Positions 23,051 through 34,197 of a stretch of DNA of 64,000 nucleotides are shown here, piece by piece. The DNA is from Cristatella mucedo (taxonomy: Eukaryota > Bryozoa > Phylactolaemata > Cristatellidae), in the NCBI GenBank assembly GCA_009760855.2, contig WPIO01000006.1, positions 957,501-1,021,500 of the forward strand, in the 5' to 3' direction. Positions within the stretch are counted from its first letter, which is position 1. Each line of letters begins with the position of its first letter. Below the pieces are notes generated by a model. The model saw only the letters and a list, made by a program, of their open reading frames with translations. It was not told the DNA's origin and did no database searches. The translations under genes were made by a program, and so were the position numbers.

Positions 23051-24021
23051 ATGGCGCCGGCGAACGCGAGCGCACTGTTCGACGAGATATACGAGAGCCG
23101 CGTGACGTTCGTGATAGACACGTCATCAAGCATGTTCAACAAGCTGCGAGCCGTAAAGCGACAGATAATGGACAGTTTGGACGCGCTGTGCAGCAGGCCT
23201 GGCACAGCGTTCAACCTCGTGCGGTTCGGCGGCGAGGTGAGCCAGTGGGCGCGCGCCACCTGTCGGTGCACGCCGGCGAGCGCGGACGCGGCCAAGCGGT
23301 GGCTCGCGACGCTGCGCGCCGAGTCGGGCACCAACAGCGAGGCCGCACTTTTGTCGGCATTCGACGACGACTCGTGCGAGGCCGTGTATCTGGTCACCGA
23401 CGGCCTGCCCGAGTCCAACGCGACGGACTTTCTCGATCGAGTCGTGCGCGCGTCCGCTCGACGCCCCGTGCACTGCGCCTACCTGGAGGGCGGCGGCGCG
23501 TCCGACGACGCCGCCGTCGACCTCTTCTACGAGCTCGCGAAGCGCACCGCCGGGTCGCTCAGCCTCGCGCGCATCAGCGAGCGCGGCGGCACCGTTCAGC
23601 GGGCGGCGCGGCTGTACAGGCTCAGCCGCTACGCCTACCGGCGTCCGCGATCGGCTGGCGGCAGCGGCGACTACGACGGCGGCGAAAACGGGAAGCAGCG
23701 CAGCGATAATCGCCGAGCGAGCTCCGCCGGCGGCGGCGGCGGCAAGGGAACGCCGCCGCCGGCGGATGAGGACGGCGAGCCGTTGCCGCTCACCTGCTGG
23801 CCGGTCGGAGCCCTGCCCGTCTTCCGCGGGTATCCCTTCTACCGCGTCACGAACGCTTTCTCGCCGCATCAGCTGACGCTGCGAAAATTTCCTCGCGTCT
23901 ACGTTAACGGCAAGCAGACGGTCATCCGGGCGCCGTGCGTCGGCTACCGCTGGCCGTACGTCGACTACTACTACCCGTACGGCGGCGCTCCGTGGGCGTG
24001 GTGGACGCTCGGCGAGACGCG
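23051..24021 (+). CDS. VWA-domain protein (VWA3A/VWA3B-like), exon 1
   Basis: A von Willebrand factor A domain opens almost at the start: IDTSSSM (DxSxS, Asp23), the MIDAS threonine in SGTNSEA, and VTDGLPE supply a complete metal-ion-dependent adhesion site. The core runs to about residue 185. A Gly/Ser/Asp linker (GGGGGKG) follows, then an aromatic C-terminal part (PFYRV, YYYPYGG). The VWA sequence most resembles the intracellular VWA3A/3B type. ATG 23051 has G at -3 and +4; the frame is open back to 23021 without an earlier ATG, so an upstream exon spliced near 23040 cannot be excluded. It ends in phase 2 at GTGAGT (24022). GC content is very high, as in the flanking island. Confidence 0.78.
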
Positions 24022-24871
24022 GTGAGTGCGGCGGCCTCGCGCGCTGGCGGACTGGGGCAGCAGTGCGGGCAAGCAGCGAGGAAAGCGCGGAGCGCTAGGC
24101 GGCGCCTCGCTGGACTGGATCGCGGCGCGGCGCGCTTTCCGGCCCACGACGAACGCTGCGAGAGTCGCGTCGGCGGCTTCTCCTCCGTCGCCTCGGAGCG
24201 CTCGTAGAGCCATTCGCTATTTTACAGGCCAGCAACGAAGGAGGCAACGCGTGCTTCAGGTGAGCGCCAAGCGAGGGCAAATGGGGCGGCGGCGGGTGGC
24301 GCGGCGGCTCTCACAAGGCAATAAACGGATCGGCATAAAAAAAGAAGGAATGGGCGGGGTCGCATTTTTGCGACGGCAGATGCTGACGGCGGCAGCTGCT
24401 CGCGGCGGCTGCGGTGCGCTCGCGCGCGCCGCAGCGTTCTCATCGACGCGACGACAGCCGCGCCGCTCCGCTCGCGTCCGCTGCTCTCGTCGCCAGAGCC
24501 ACCGCAAGTCGCACTCAATCGGAGTCAAACTGTTGGGCGGAGCGAGCTCGCCTCTTGCGTAGCGTTCTTTCGCGGCGCCGCTCGGCGGCGCCGCTCAACT
24601 TCGCAGCTTCGCAAGCAGCTTCGTGCGACTTTCCTCATCTCCGTCCATGCACGGGAAGAGAGCTGCTCGACCGCCAGCCGTTGCCGAGGCGGCGAAGGCG
24701 CCAGCAAAATATATCTTGCGCGCGCGCGCGACGCGCGCGCCTCCGTCGAAGCGAAACTCGAGCCACCTTAGGCGAGCCGGCTCAAGATTAAATGACTAGT
24801 TAGACACCATGCAGGAAGGCTGCTCAGCGTTTCGGATGCTCTCCTCTGTTGTCGCGGCGCTGCGTCCGTAG

Positions 24872-25234
24872 CGCCGCTAGCGCCACTGACGCCACTGACG
24901 CCCGATCGCTCGCTCGCTCGCTCGCTCGCTCGCGCGAGGCTGTCTCGCGCTTCGCTGCGACCAATGCACCGCCGATCGCCGCAGACGCAGAGAGCGGCGA
25001 CAGCGAGCGATCGCATAGCGACGACGACGACGGAAGCGACTGCGATAGCGACGACGACGGCGAGGCAGCCGCAGCCGGTGCGACGGCGGCCGCCCACGAC
25101 GAGCGCGAGCCTCTCGTACCGGAAACGGGGATGACGGCAAGTGAAATCGAGGCTCATGCCGTCCGCCAGATCGCCCGCCACGAGGACAAACAGCGACGGC
25201 GGGAGCGGGGGCGCCGGCGAACCGCGACGGTCCG
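24872..25234 (+). CDS. Possible alternative middle exon of the VWA gene
   Basis: An open frame with a GC-rich, acidic then basic sequence (SDDDDGSDCDSDDDGE, then EREPLVPETGMTASEIEAHAVRQ). A possible acceptor before 24872 (TCCGTAG) and donor GTAATT at 25235 are both phase 2, so it would fit between 24021 and 26495 without breaking frame. The acceptor is weak and a CTCG microsatellite lies inside, so direct 24021-26495 splicing is equally possible. Confidence 0.3.
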
Positions 25235-25344
25235 GTAATTGGGCGCGTGCGCGCGAGCGCTCCGCTCGCGGAAGCGCGACCTGGGGGCGTGGCGCCACGT
25301 CGCAGAACCTGCAAGGCTCTTCGTGACAACGTGTGGCGGTTTAG

Positions 25345-25440
25345 ATTCCCTCAGTGAGCGATCCTTTATTGCCCATCGCGAGCGGCTGCGACGCTGCCTT
25401 AAGGCTCTTCTGCCGCCATACGATTGAGGCTGTTTGCTCA
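25345..25440 (+). mobile_element. SINE-1 3' half
   Basis: GAGCGATCCTTTATTGCCCA..AAGGCTCTTCTGCCGCCATA..GAGGCTGTTTGCTCAGC, inside the VWA gene intron. Confidence 0.5.
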
Positions 25441-26494
25441 GCCCTCCTTTCGCAGTTTTAAGGCGAACGAAGGCGACCGCTCCCTAGTCACCGCGAATGG
25501 CCGGCGCCCCGCAGATATTGAGGCAAGCAATACTCGGTATCACCGCGGCGCGCGAACTTTGAACCTCCGCGCCTCCGACGGCCTGATTCTGACGCCGGCT
25601 GAACGATTTCGGCAGTCACTGTTGGACGAGTCCTTACGCGTCCAGACGAGCCTGTACTCGCTCGTCGAACATTCATTTAGCCACGTTGTCGCGTTAGCTT
25701 GGCTCGGTGCAATTTTTGCTGTCCGATTAACCACGCTCTTTGTTGTCCGCTGCCGGAAAGGCAATTTAGCTCCTCTAGTTAGTGTGTGCGCGTCCCGTTC
25801 CGGGAGGACGCGAAGTCCCGCGCCCAAGGCCGCGCCTCTCAGAGAGCACTTTCGACCCGCCAAACTTCAAAGACGTCTGAACAGCTCACGCCTGCCAGAC
25901 AAAGTTCTTTGCGTGCATTATGCATTATGTCCGCTGCCATGGATCCTACGCAAATCTGCGCTAGCTTAATCCTTGGGAGGCTAATTACACGCGTCTCATA
26001 GGCTAATCCTCAGCTCGTGAATGCGTCGTCTCACCTCAGGATGCAAGGATGCCTAATCTCTGCGGCTCGGCTGTAGGTACCGCTCTACGCTACTTCAGCC
26101 CGAAACTAGCGGTTGCCTTGTGACTTCCCAGCCACTCCCGACTCGCTCGCACGAAACTACCGTTGTGTTCGAGACTGCTTCATCGTGCGCATCAGTCTAT
26201 GCAATGAATGCCCCATATACAGTCTGTCCCAATTTATCGCATCGCCTTGCGAGCCCGAGTCTGTGCTTGGGCGTTCCATGAAGTCATCGTTCGCGATGAC
26301 CCGCTTAAATGTCGTGCTTTGCAAGTGCGAGACAAGCCACTCGTAAGGATTACCTAAACCGCTTATCTGCTGCTCGTGGGCGAGAGCGGAGTCCGAGTGC
26401 AGCGGCAGCAGCAGCGGCGGATTCTCGTCTGCGACGAGCGAGCGAGCGAGCGAGTGGCGGCGGCGACGCTCAACAGCCTTCCTTCTACTTTTAG

Positions 26495-26993
26495 AAGTAC
26501 GACAGGCGAATCCAGCCTCGACAGCAGCGAAAGCGACCAAGCGGAAGTACGACTGCGCGAAATCCACTCGCTCGAGACGAGGCTGCAACGGAAGATCCGA
26601 GAGCTCGACGCGTCGACGGCGGCGCTTCGTCAACGTTCCGTTCAAGACGAAATCCGGGCCGGACAGCGGAAGAGAGAGGCGCTGCAGCAGGAGCTCGAAT
26701 GTCTTCAGAGCTATCGGCGCGCCTTTTCGTCCAGGACGCCGGAGCGCCGCGGCCGCGAAATGAGCGCCAGCGCAGCCGCGGCGGCTCAGAAGGCGGTCAG
26801 CTTTGACGAGGGTCTCAACACTCGGCATCACTACAACGAGCGCGAGGGCACGCCCCGAGCGGCTGACCTCAGCCAAGCTGCGATCACTCCGAGGCTGGAA
26901 TCCAGGCCGTCCAACGCGAGCTGGACGTCTGCCGGGAGCGATAGGCGTGAGCGGAGGCCACCGTGGGCCCGCTACTGGAAAGCGGCGCTCTAG
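26495..26993 (+). CDS. VWA-domain protein, last exon (coiled coil)
   Basis: The acceptor follows CTTCCTTCTACTTTTAG; phase 2 matches the VWA exon donor. The exon encodes STTGESSLDSSESD, then a heptad-rich coiled coil (EIHSLETRLQRKIREL to ALQQELECLQSYR), then a Ser/Arg-rich tail ending WARYWKAAL and TAG. A two-exon protein would be 489 residues. No clear AATAAA was seen in the next 500 bases. Assignment to the VWA gene rests on phase, strand and proximity. Confidence 0.62.
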
Positions 26994-27281
26994 TCAGAGG
27001 CCAGAGGCCAGACTGCCGCCGCGTCGTGCCCAGCGCGCGACGAGCGCACTCGCTGCTGCCGCTGGTCCATTGAGAGAGAGAGGGATTTCCCTCGAGCTTT
27101 CTGTTTACCTGCGTTCGCTTCTGCAACGATGGCGTGCATACTATTCTAGAACTCTGTCGCTAAAGGCTGCGAATGCAGTGACGTCACTGCAGCATCACTC
27201 GACGGCTCTGCATCCGGTGCTCAGCACGCTGTTCTTTCAAAACAGCGGCACTTCTCCTTTCTTTGGTCCATTTTCGGTATA

Positions 27282-27410
<129 letters not shown>

Positions 27411-27449
27411 CTTTACTTTCTTTGCTCTTCGCTCGTCGCCATATCGACC

Positions 27450-29540
27450 CACTAGACCGGCTGTTTACTACTAAAAGCCGGGGAAATTGAGCAAAGTGAA
27501 CTCAAAAAAATCATAAAACACTCTGGCCTATACAGTTTGACTGCCTTAATTCGTTTTGCAATCAGCTGCTGCTAGATTTCAACCGTTGAATGAGAATGAA
27601 CAACGGCCCGCTTCGGCGGCCGCTTTAACGGTAGTTAGTTACGCTTGGCGATCACATAGCAAGGCAGGAGCTTATATGCGCCTTACACCCACTTGCAGCT
27701 GCTCAAAGCAGCACATGTTTCAGCATGTTACGCTAGTAAAGACTCGAGATTAAATCACCGGATGCTGTAATTCAATTTTCCCAAGTTGAAGTTAGAAGGG
27801 TCAATCGCAGCGATGCACTGCACCTTAGGGAAAGCGAGTTTTCGAAAGCTTCACGCTTTGTGGCCTCCTCTGTCGCTAGACCTCCACGTTGCTGTCTGCC
27901 ACAGTTGCTCACATTTATTATAGCCACTCATATGTTCCTCACGCTAAGCTCTTTTTTATCCGAATCCATTTCTATATAAACAGAGAATGGTTGTTCGAAA
28001 ACGAATGCGTACATTGTTGATTTTTTTTTACCACTTCCTTCGTACAGCTACGAGTACCGCCAATGAAAAATAACTGCCCTACTTGGTGAAGTCTAGATGA
28101 TGCGTGATCGTCAATGCGCCGGGGCAGCAGAAAAACTGCATCGGCTTTATTGCTGTCAGGCAGAGGGGAAAGATCTGTGACTAAGTACGAATTAGCCATT
28201 CGAGCCCCAAAAAACTATTAAGGCTAATTGCATATCGTACTTACAGAACAACGTGGCGCTGCGATTTGCGGGCTATTAGCCAACCAACATGCAAAAGGCA
28301 GGCGAACTCCAATATTGAATGATGCAATCACTCTCCAAAAGTCATTCTACGCCTCTTTCGCTGCTAGCGACCCTTCAGATAGCTAAGAGTGGAGTCGAAG
28401 GAGCCGGATGGCGACTCGGCGGTCGGATCTTCAACCTCCTGCAGTTGACGGCTACACTGTAAATGCCGACGAATGATGCGGTAGAACCTGCATTTTTACG
28501 AGGGACATCGCTCAGCCGGAGCTGACCGCTTCGCGTGGGGTGACATTATTGCATCACATCATAGCGCTCCCTAAAGCACGCCCTGTCTAATGTGCGGTAA
28601 TAGTTTTGCAGTAGATTTACAGATGGGATGCAACTCCATCCAAGTCCGGGTAGAATCAGGCCACATACACAGCGTTCGTAAGGGTACTAGCCCTTGCCGA
28701 CGTGCGACAAATACCGTCAAAGCCCTGAGCCTTGACGTGCGGATAGCAGCTTGTTGGTGCAGTACCAATGCAATAAGACGTGCCGGCGGCTGTATAAAGT
28801 GGTTGCTACGACTAGCGCACGTACCTAGAGACACAAATCGATGGCGTAGACGAGTCTATTCAACAGTGTCAGTGTCAGAGGTTTACATGCGTCCACCATC
28901 AGCCACGGCGTATAGAAACTCGCGTACGGTAGCACCGATGGCACCACTGAACTTCGCAAAGCCTCCGGCAAAACTTGCTTCAGGCTCGACGACTCGAGCT
29001 CAGCTCCTCCGTGATTCCAAGTTTAAAGCACAACTGACGAATTTTACTTTACTTAAACTTCCATGCCGCCTAACAATGGACTAAGGTATAGCCACCTCCG
29101 AACCATTATTATTCGAAAACCACGAATAATATTTTGGCCGATCGCCGCGTGCTTGGTTGCTATCATCGCTATCATCAATATCGCATCTGAATAGCGTGCT
29201 ATATTTCGTCCTTTTCAATTCCACTCTCACAGTCGGACCACAAAAATCCTGCCGCGAAACGCGAGCCGCGCTCCCGAGCGACTGGCTGCGAAGATGGCTT
29301 TTCGCTGACGGATCAGGCTGCGCTCTCCTGCCATCTGCAGCACTTGCCTGCTTGTGCGTTGCTGCGTCGGCGTCTTCCGTTCATTCTGCATGGTCGTGCT
29401 GTGCCACGCACGGCTTGATTTGGGCTGCCACTGGGCGCTCGGCAGCCCAGCAGCGGTGTGCGGCCGCTCGTAGCTTGAGCTTGCTGCTAAGCAATAAAAA
29501 CCGTACAAAAATAAAAGCAAAAATCAGCTGATTCAGCTGC
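27450..29540. other. Intergenic, nothing firm
   Basis: Mixed composition. Long frames at 28590-29084 (+) and 29157-29531 (+) have no recognisable content and poor residue mix. Confidence 0.35.
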
Positions 29541-29559
29541 CTCTTTCCTATAGCCCAAG

Positions 29560-29695
29560 GAGGAGAGCCGTTGCGGTTACCAGCCTGCTTGCAGTATGCA
29601 ATAAACATGTGCCCGCTGCAGGACTTGAACTCGCGATCTGGGTTCTGTAGAGCAACCAACTTGCCACTGGGCTAAGACCCAGGTCGGCGAGTACC
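29560..29695 (-). mobile_element. tRNA-like SINE-3 copy
   Basis: CGCTGCAGGACTTGAACTCG (reverse B box) and GGCTAAGACCCAGGTC, shared with 14095-14190. Confidence 0.4.
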
Positions 29696-29889
29696 GGCAG
29701 GGCAATTTCTAAAGCAAACCGTGTGGCAACAGCGACGTAATTGTAAACTAAATTACCAGGATTGTGCTTTCGTCGGTCAAGCACACACATCTTCGAAAAA
29801 TGATGCAGCAAAAGTCTGGAAAAGTCGTAATTTGCTTGCCACGTTAAATACGTCCTGTTAAAACGGCAACGCAATAGCGCTCGTAATTA

Positions 29890-30040
29890 ATAATTCATTT
29901 ATATATAGCGCCCCAAGAGAACTTAATCGCTATTCAGGCGCTTCACATATGCCTCGGGGCTCGAGCCCACGACCTCAGCCAGACCTTGGTCGGGGCGAGC
30001 ATCTTAACCACTAGACCAAACCAGCTCGGCAATCGCAAGG
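29890..30040 (-). mobile_element. SINE-2 copy with LINE-like tail
   Basis: Minus orientation. Head with GGGCTCGAGCCCACGACCTC (reverse B box) and ACCACTAGACCAAACCAGCT; the tail AGAGAACTTAATCGCTATTC resembles the LINE tail. Confidence 0.7.
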
Positions 30041-30199
30041 AAATTTACCAGGTGCTATGCAGTGGCCACGTGCACGCTCGGATGCAGACGGATTCTGCAC
30101 GATCGCTGGAGCTTTACTTAAAGATAACTCTCAGCATATCAAATGTAGCGTGCATTTCGGGCGGGAGATTGGATGTGCTAGGCGCGATTCTACGATCTG

Positions 30200-31570
30200 G
30201 CTCGCGCCTTCTTGGCCGGAGTTACAGAGCGTGCCATTCCGCGCCATCCTGACAAGAATTGGACGCAGCGAGCAGCTCGCCAAGATGCCGCCCAAGCGAT
30301 GCCGCCGCTGCTCAGGTGCTTCCGGGCTCGCCAAGAGCCCGGAAAGAACGACAGCCGAGCTGCCGACGGCGTTCGCTCGCGGCCTGGCGTTCGGCGTCAG
30401 GCGCTGCACACTACCCCGTGCGCGTTCCCCACTCGCTCTTGCAGAGTCAGCTCGTGAAGTTGGCCTGCACGCGGCACAGCCAGCGCGAGCGTCTCCTGAG
30501 GGCCGACGCCGCCAGAGCGGCGGCGGCGCCGCGTGCTCGCTCAGCGTGCGCGCGCCGGATCGCCGCTGGCCGCGCTCGGGGCCCGCAGCAGAGCAGTACC
30601 CGCGGCAGAGGCAGCAGCGCCGCATGCGGCAGCGCCTCGTCGGCGACCTTAGCCTTACGCCCGCCGCCACCCTTCTCCTGCCTGCCGCCGCCTTGTTGTG
30701 TGCGCCTGCTGCTACGGCTTTTTGTAATTAGCGCCGCGTCCGGTCACTAATGTATGCCCCACCTGCTGCAGGTGGTTGGGCAGTTGACTCTGCGCGGCGT
30801 CCGGCCTTTGATGTACGGGTGTTGCCTGCTGCAGCTGCATTTTGGAGACTCGTTCACGACTAACGCCCGCGCTGTGCCTCCGCGAGACCCCACAAGATCT
30901 GCTGCCGCTGGAGCCACGGCAATATAAAAGCCTCTGCTGCCGCCGCCTCTCCTGCGGCCGCCTCTTGGCACATCATCAAGCTGGTCAATGTATAAGGCAC
31001 CAGCGCTTCGGTGCAGCCGCAGGGGTTCAAAGTCAGCTGCCCTGAATGACAGGACGGGACGAGCACGCTTCGCTCGCCGCTCGCGCCTACGCGGCGCCTC
31101 TTTCAGTGGCCGCGGTCGCCGTGTCGGGCTGGCGGTCGTAATTGTAATGCGGCGCGCGGTCGTCTCGGAGTCGGTGATGTATGCACGGTCGGCTAGCGTT
31201 CGGGTCGCAGCAGCTGAACTCTTTCCGAGAGCGGCCTACGAGAAGAGAGGCGCGGCTCGTGCGCGATAAATGCCAAGAGCTCGGAAAGCCTGCAGCGCCG
31301 CCGCCGCCATCTCGTCTGCAGCGAGCTCGCTGTGCAGCGCCGCCGCCGCCGCCGCCTCTCGTTTTTTCGCGGCCGAGCGGGACGCAAGGGCTGCATAAAA
31401 ACCAGCGGCCGCTGGCCTTTGCGTCCCGACAGAGCGTGACGCTTCGCGTGACGTCGCCGCCGCGCCTGCGTCCGCGGACCGCCGGGCTGCTGGACCGCGA
31501 ACGTGGTGAAAAGGGCGATGAACGCAGATCCCTACCTTTCTGGCATTGCGCCTCGCATGCTTGACGAATA
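30200..31570. other. GC-rich island of unknown content
   Basis: Every strand shows long frames from GC bias alone. A very good acceptor (CACTCGCTCTTGCAG) precedes 30445 on the plus strand, and another (TTTGCGTCCCGACAG) lies near 31430, but no frame shows a known domain. Confidence 0.35.
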
Positions 31571-31579
31571 GCGATCTAG

Positions 31580-33130
31580 ACATGCGGTAAGCTAGGTCAG
31601 CTTATTGGTCCGTTAGTTAGTAATAAGCCCGTCGCTGGCGTCGCGTTTGCGTATGAGTCATTGAGCTTTAAGCCATTGTAAGCCCGTCACAGGTGATAGG
31701 TCAGTAAGAGAATATCAACTTAAAAGGGATATTCGAAGGGTGGCGGCCACGGCATTCCAGCCGCTTGAGCTCCCTTCGTTAAAGCAGCTTGAGCTCTTTG
31801 CACTACGACCCCGTTTGCTGTTCGCTGTCGCCCTTAGCGACGGCTGGCGCCTCCCGAGCTTCCGCTTGGACCGGCTCAGTTAACGCATTGAAAAGCAGTC
31901 GTAGTGAGCGCCTAGACCGGAAGTCGTGCGGCGCCTGCCTTTGGTAAGCTATGGGCATTTATCTTTGCACATTTCAGAGTTTTTTAGTTTTCTGAATTGT
32001 TTTTTGTAAGCAGAGGTATTAATATGGTCATGTTATAGCCCAGATACCACTGAAAGTGAGAGCATTATGGCTGCCTAGCGCACGCTTGAGCCACGTCGAA
32101 GATTGCGGCTAAATTCTAAAGCTGTGCTCACTCGGCGACTCTTGCTTCTGTCATGCGTGTCTGTCCTGCTTGTGTTCTGCTTCGTCCAGTCTTCCTCTTG
32201 GAGGATGTCTACGCGGTCAGTTTTCCTCCAATTCTTGCTTCCTACTTCCTCTGGTTCCAAAGTTATTCGTTAGACGGCTAGCGGATTGCCCTCGTAGATG
32301 CCCCTCCCGGTAAGCCTTCCACGACTGCCTTTATAGCTCGTCGCCTCATGATCTGATTCTTAAATTACGAGCTCGTGGTGTCTCATAAACTGGAACTCTC
32401 GCGCTTCTACGATTGAGTCGGTCACGTGTCTTCCGCCATGTTTTTTAAAGCAGCGACGGCGTTCCCTCGACGGCGCTTATGACTGATCGTTTTTTTCAGT
32501 CTTAGTGTTGCCCGAGTCTTGGTCAAGACGTAAAACCAAGTTTAGCTGAGTATTCGTTAAGTCTTCCTTAAGTCTTGGACCACCCCTAGTCTCGGCGACC
32601 GTGGTATGCACCAATGACTCAAGCAGGACTGTACCAGGACGGAAGCAGTACTCAAGGCGTTTACGCGGCTTCAATGCATTCTGGAGGTCTAGATTACTTA
32701 ATCGAAGAGGTGGCTAAGTCAACTGTGACAGTGGCTACCACTGCTTGTAGCGTTTATTGATGATAATAAAGACATTTGTATAGTGTCCTAAGAAGACTGC
32801 TGTATGTTTGTCTGTCTGTCTCTCAGAACTATGCTGACCTATCCTGCACCCACTCTACCCGAAACCAGTCCGTGTAGCCATCGGTGCCACATCAGTGCCA
32901 GAACAGCTTCTGCCTGGCCTCATTTCGGTCGATATCGCTCGCGTATTTCTCCGCGGTAGAGCCAATGTTAACGCCAAATGGGTAGTTTGAGTCTTTGGCG
33001 CTCATTAGGAACGAGACCAGCGCTCGTGCCAGTGTGGCTAGAGCAGAAACCGTCGAAGCCAGCAGTGAATTCCGCAGATTCTAGACCATAGGGGAGCCCT
33101 CTGAAGCCGCGACCGGCCATGAAGTAATAA
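31580..33130. other. No gene or repeat recognised
   Basis: Mixed sequence without convincing exons. Confidence 0.35.
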
Positions 33131-33143
33131 ATAAATAAATAAA

Positions 33144-33314
33144 TCCTAGCTGATTGAACAACCTCTTTTTGCATAGCGACAGAAGAGCCTTTATGGCTAT
33201 CACCACCGCTTGCAGTGGCGATAAAGAATCGCCTAACGCAGGAATCAAACCCACGACCTCGGGACCGAGGTCGTGAAAGCAACCACCTTACCTAGTGTGC
33301 CATCACGGCTCACC
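33144..33314 (-). mobile_element. SINE-1 copy (second unit of a tandem pair)
   Basis: Full-length minus copy: family end TAGCTGATTGAACAACC, B box region, head GTGCCATCACGGCTCACC. It abuts the next copy directly. Confidence 0.8.
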
Positions 33315-33486
33315 AAAAAATGCTAGCTGATTTAACAGCCTCTTTTTGTATAGCGACAGAAGAGCCTTTACGGCTATCACCACCGCTTGCAATGGCGATA
33401 AAGGATCGCCCACCGCAGGAGTCGAACCCACGACCTCGGGGCCGAGGTCATGAAAGCAACCACCTTACGTAGTGAGTACATGCGAT
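33315..33486 (-). mobile_element. SINE-1 copy (first unit of a tandem pair)
   Basis: Same orientation as its neighbour, starting with its A-rich end AAAAAATGCTAGCTG. Its 5' head is truncated or replaced at CACTACGTAAGG. Confidence 0.8.
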
Positions 33487-33625
33487 GCAACTCTGCGATC
33501 ACCAATCCGCCCACTATCACGACCGCGATCGACGTCAGAATTAGGGATGCATTGACGATCTGCAGTATAACGGTGCCGAAAACTTTCCTTCCGGAAGCCG
33601 ACAGCCATAAAGAGCGACGCATTGC
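33472..33625 (-). other. Possible membrane-segment exon next to a SINE
   Basis: Minus frame from an ATG reads MRRSLWLSASGRKVFG, then two hydrophobic blocks (TVILQIVNASLILTS, IAVVIVGGLVIAEL) and HRMYSLR, ending at CTAC|GTAAGG where the SINE-1 head begins. No family recognised. Confidence 0.22.
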
Positions 33626-34197
33626 CGAACAGCGTGTGCTGCGCTCGCAGCGCGCAGACAACTCGTAGAGCCATTGAGCTCACCATTCAAAAGTGGCTCC
33701 GAACGACGTGGCGGCGGCGGCGTTCTTCTTGCCTCCAAAGTAAGAGACTGCTTCAGGCAGGAAAAAGCATCGGAAAGCGGTGTAAATCAATCTAATCTCG
33801 CTGCTTCTGCTATTGCCGCCTTTATTTAGTACTTACGATAGAGTGAGCGCACTTTGATGTCCGCGTGAAAAATTTAATCCCGGCCCGGCATTCGCCGTCC
33901 TTTATTTGAGTAAAGCAATCGAAGACGTTCTTGAAGCGCTACGCGTACTCTAACGCATAATTATTTTTTAGGGGAGCGTCTGCGGATTTCCGCCGTTTCT
34001 TCCGACTGGCTCTCTATTAGCACTCTACTAAACTCTGCTAGGACCTGGCAGCGGGTTTCCGCTATTACGAAAACGTGCGCGCGAAGTCTAGCGAGAGCAG
34101 CTCTAACCCGCCGGACGCTCCGGCCTGGGCACAGCTTCTACAGGAGATCCCTGCGGGCCGAGCGTTTGCAAAAGAAAACATGTGGCGCGATGCCGCC

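Noticed and set aside
23126-23869. 247-codon minus frame opposite the VWA domain
   Set aside because: Shadow of a high-GC coding exon; the plus frame has the intact MIDAS motif.
24026-24562. Long frames on both strands in the VWA intron
   Set aside because: GC-rich sequence lacks stop codons; residues are mostly Arg/Ala and no frame is favoured.
28590-29084. 164-codon plus frame
   Set aside because: Uneven residue use, no domain and no exon signals.
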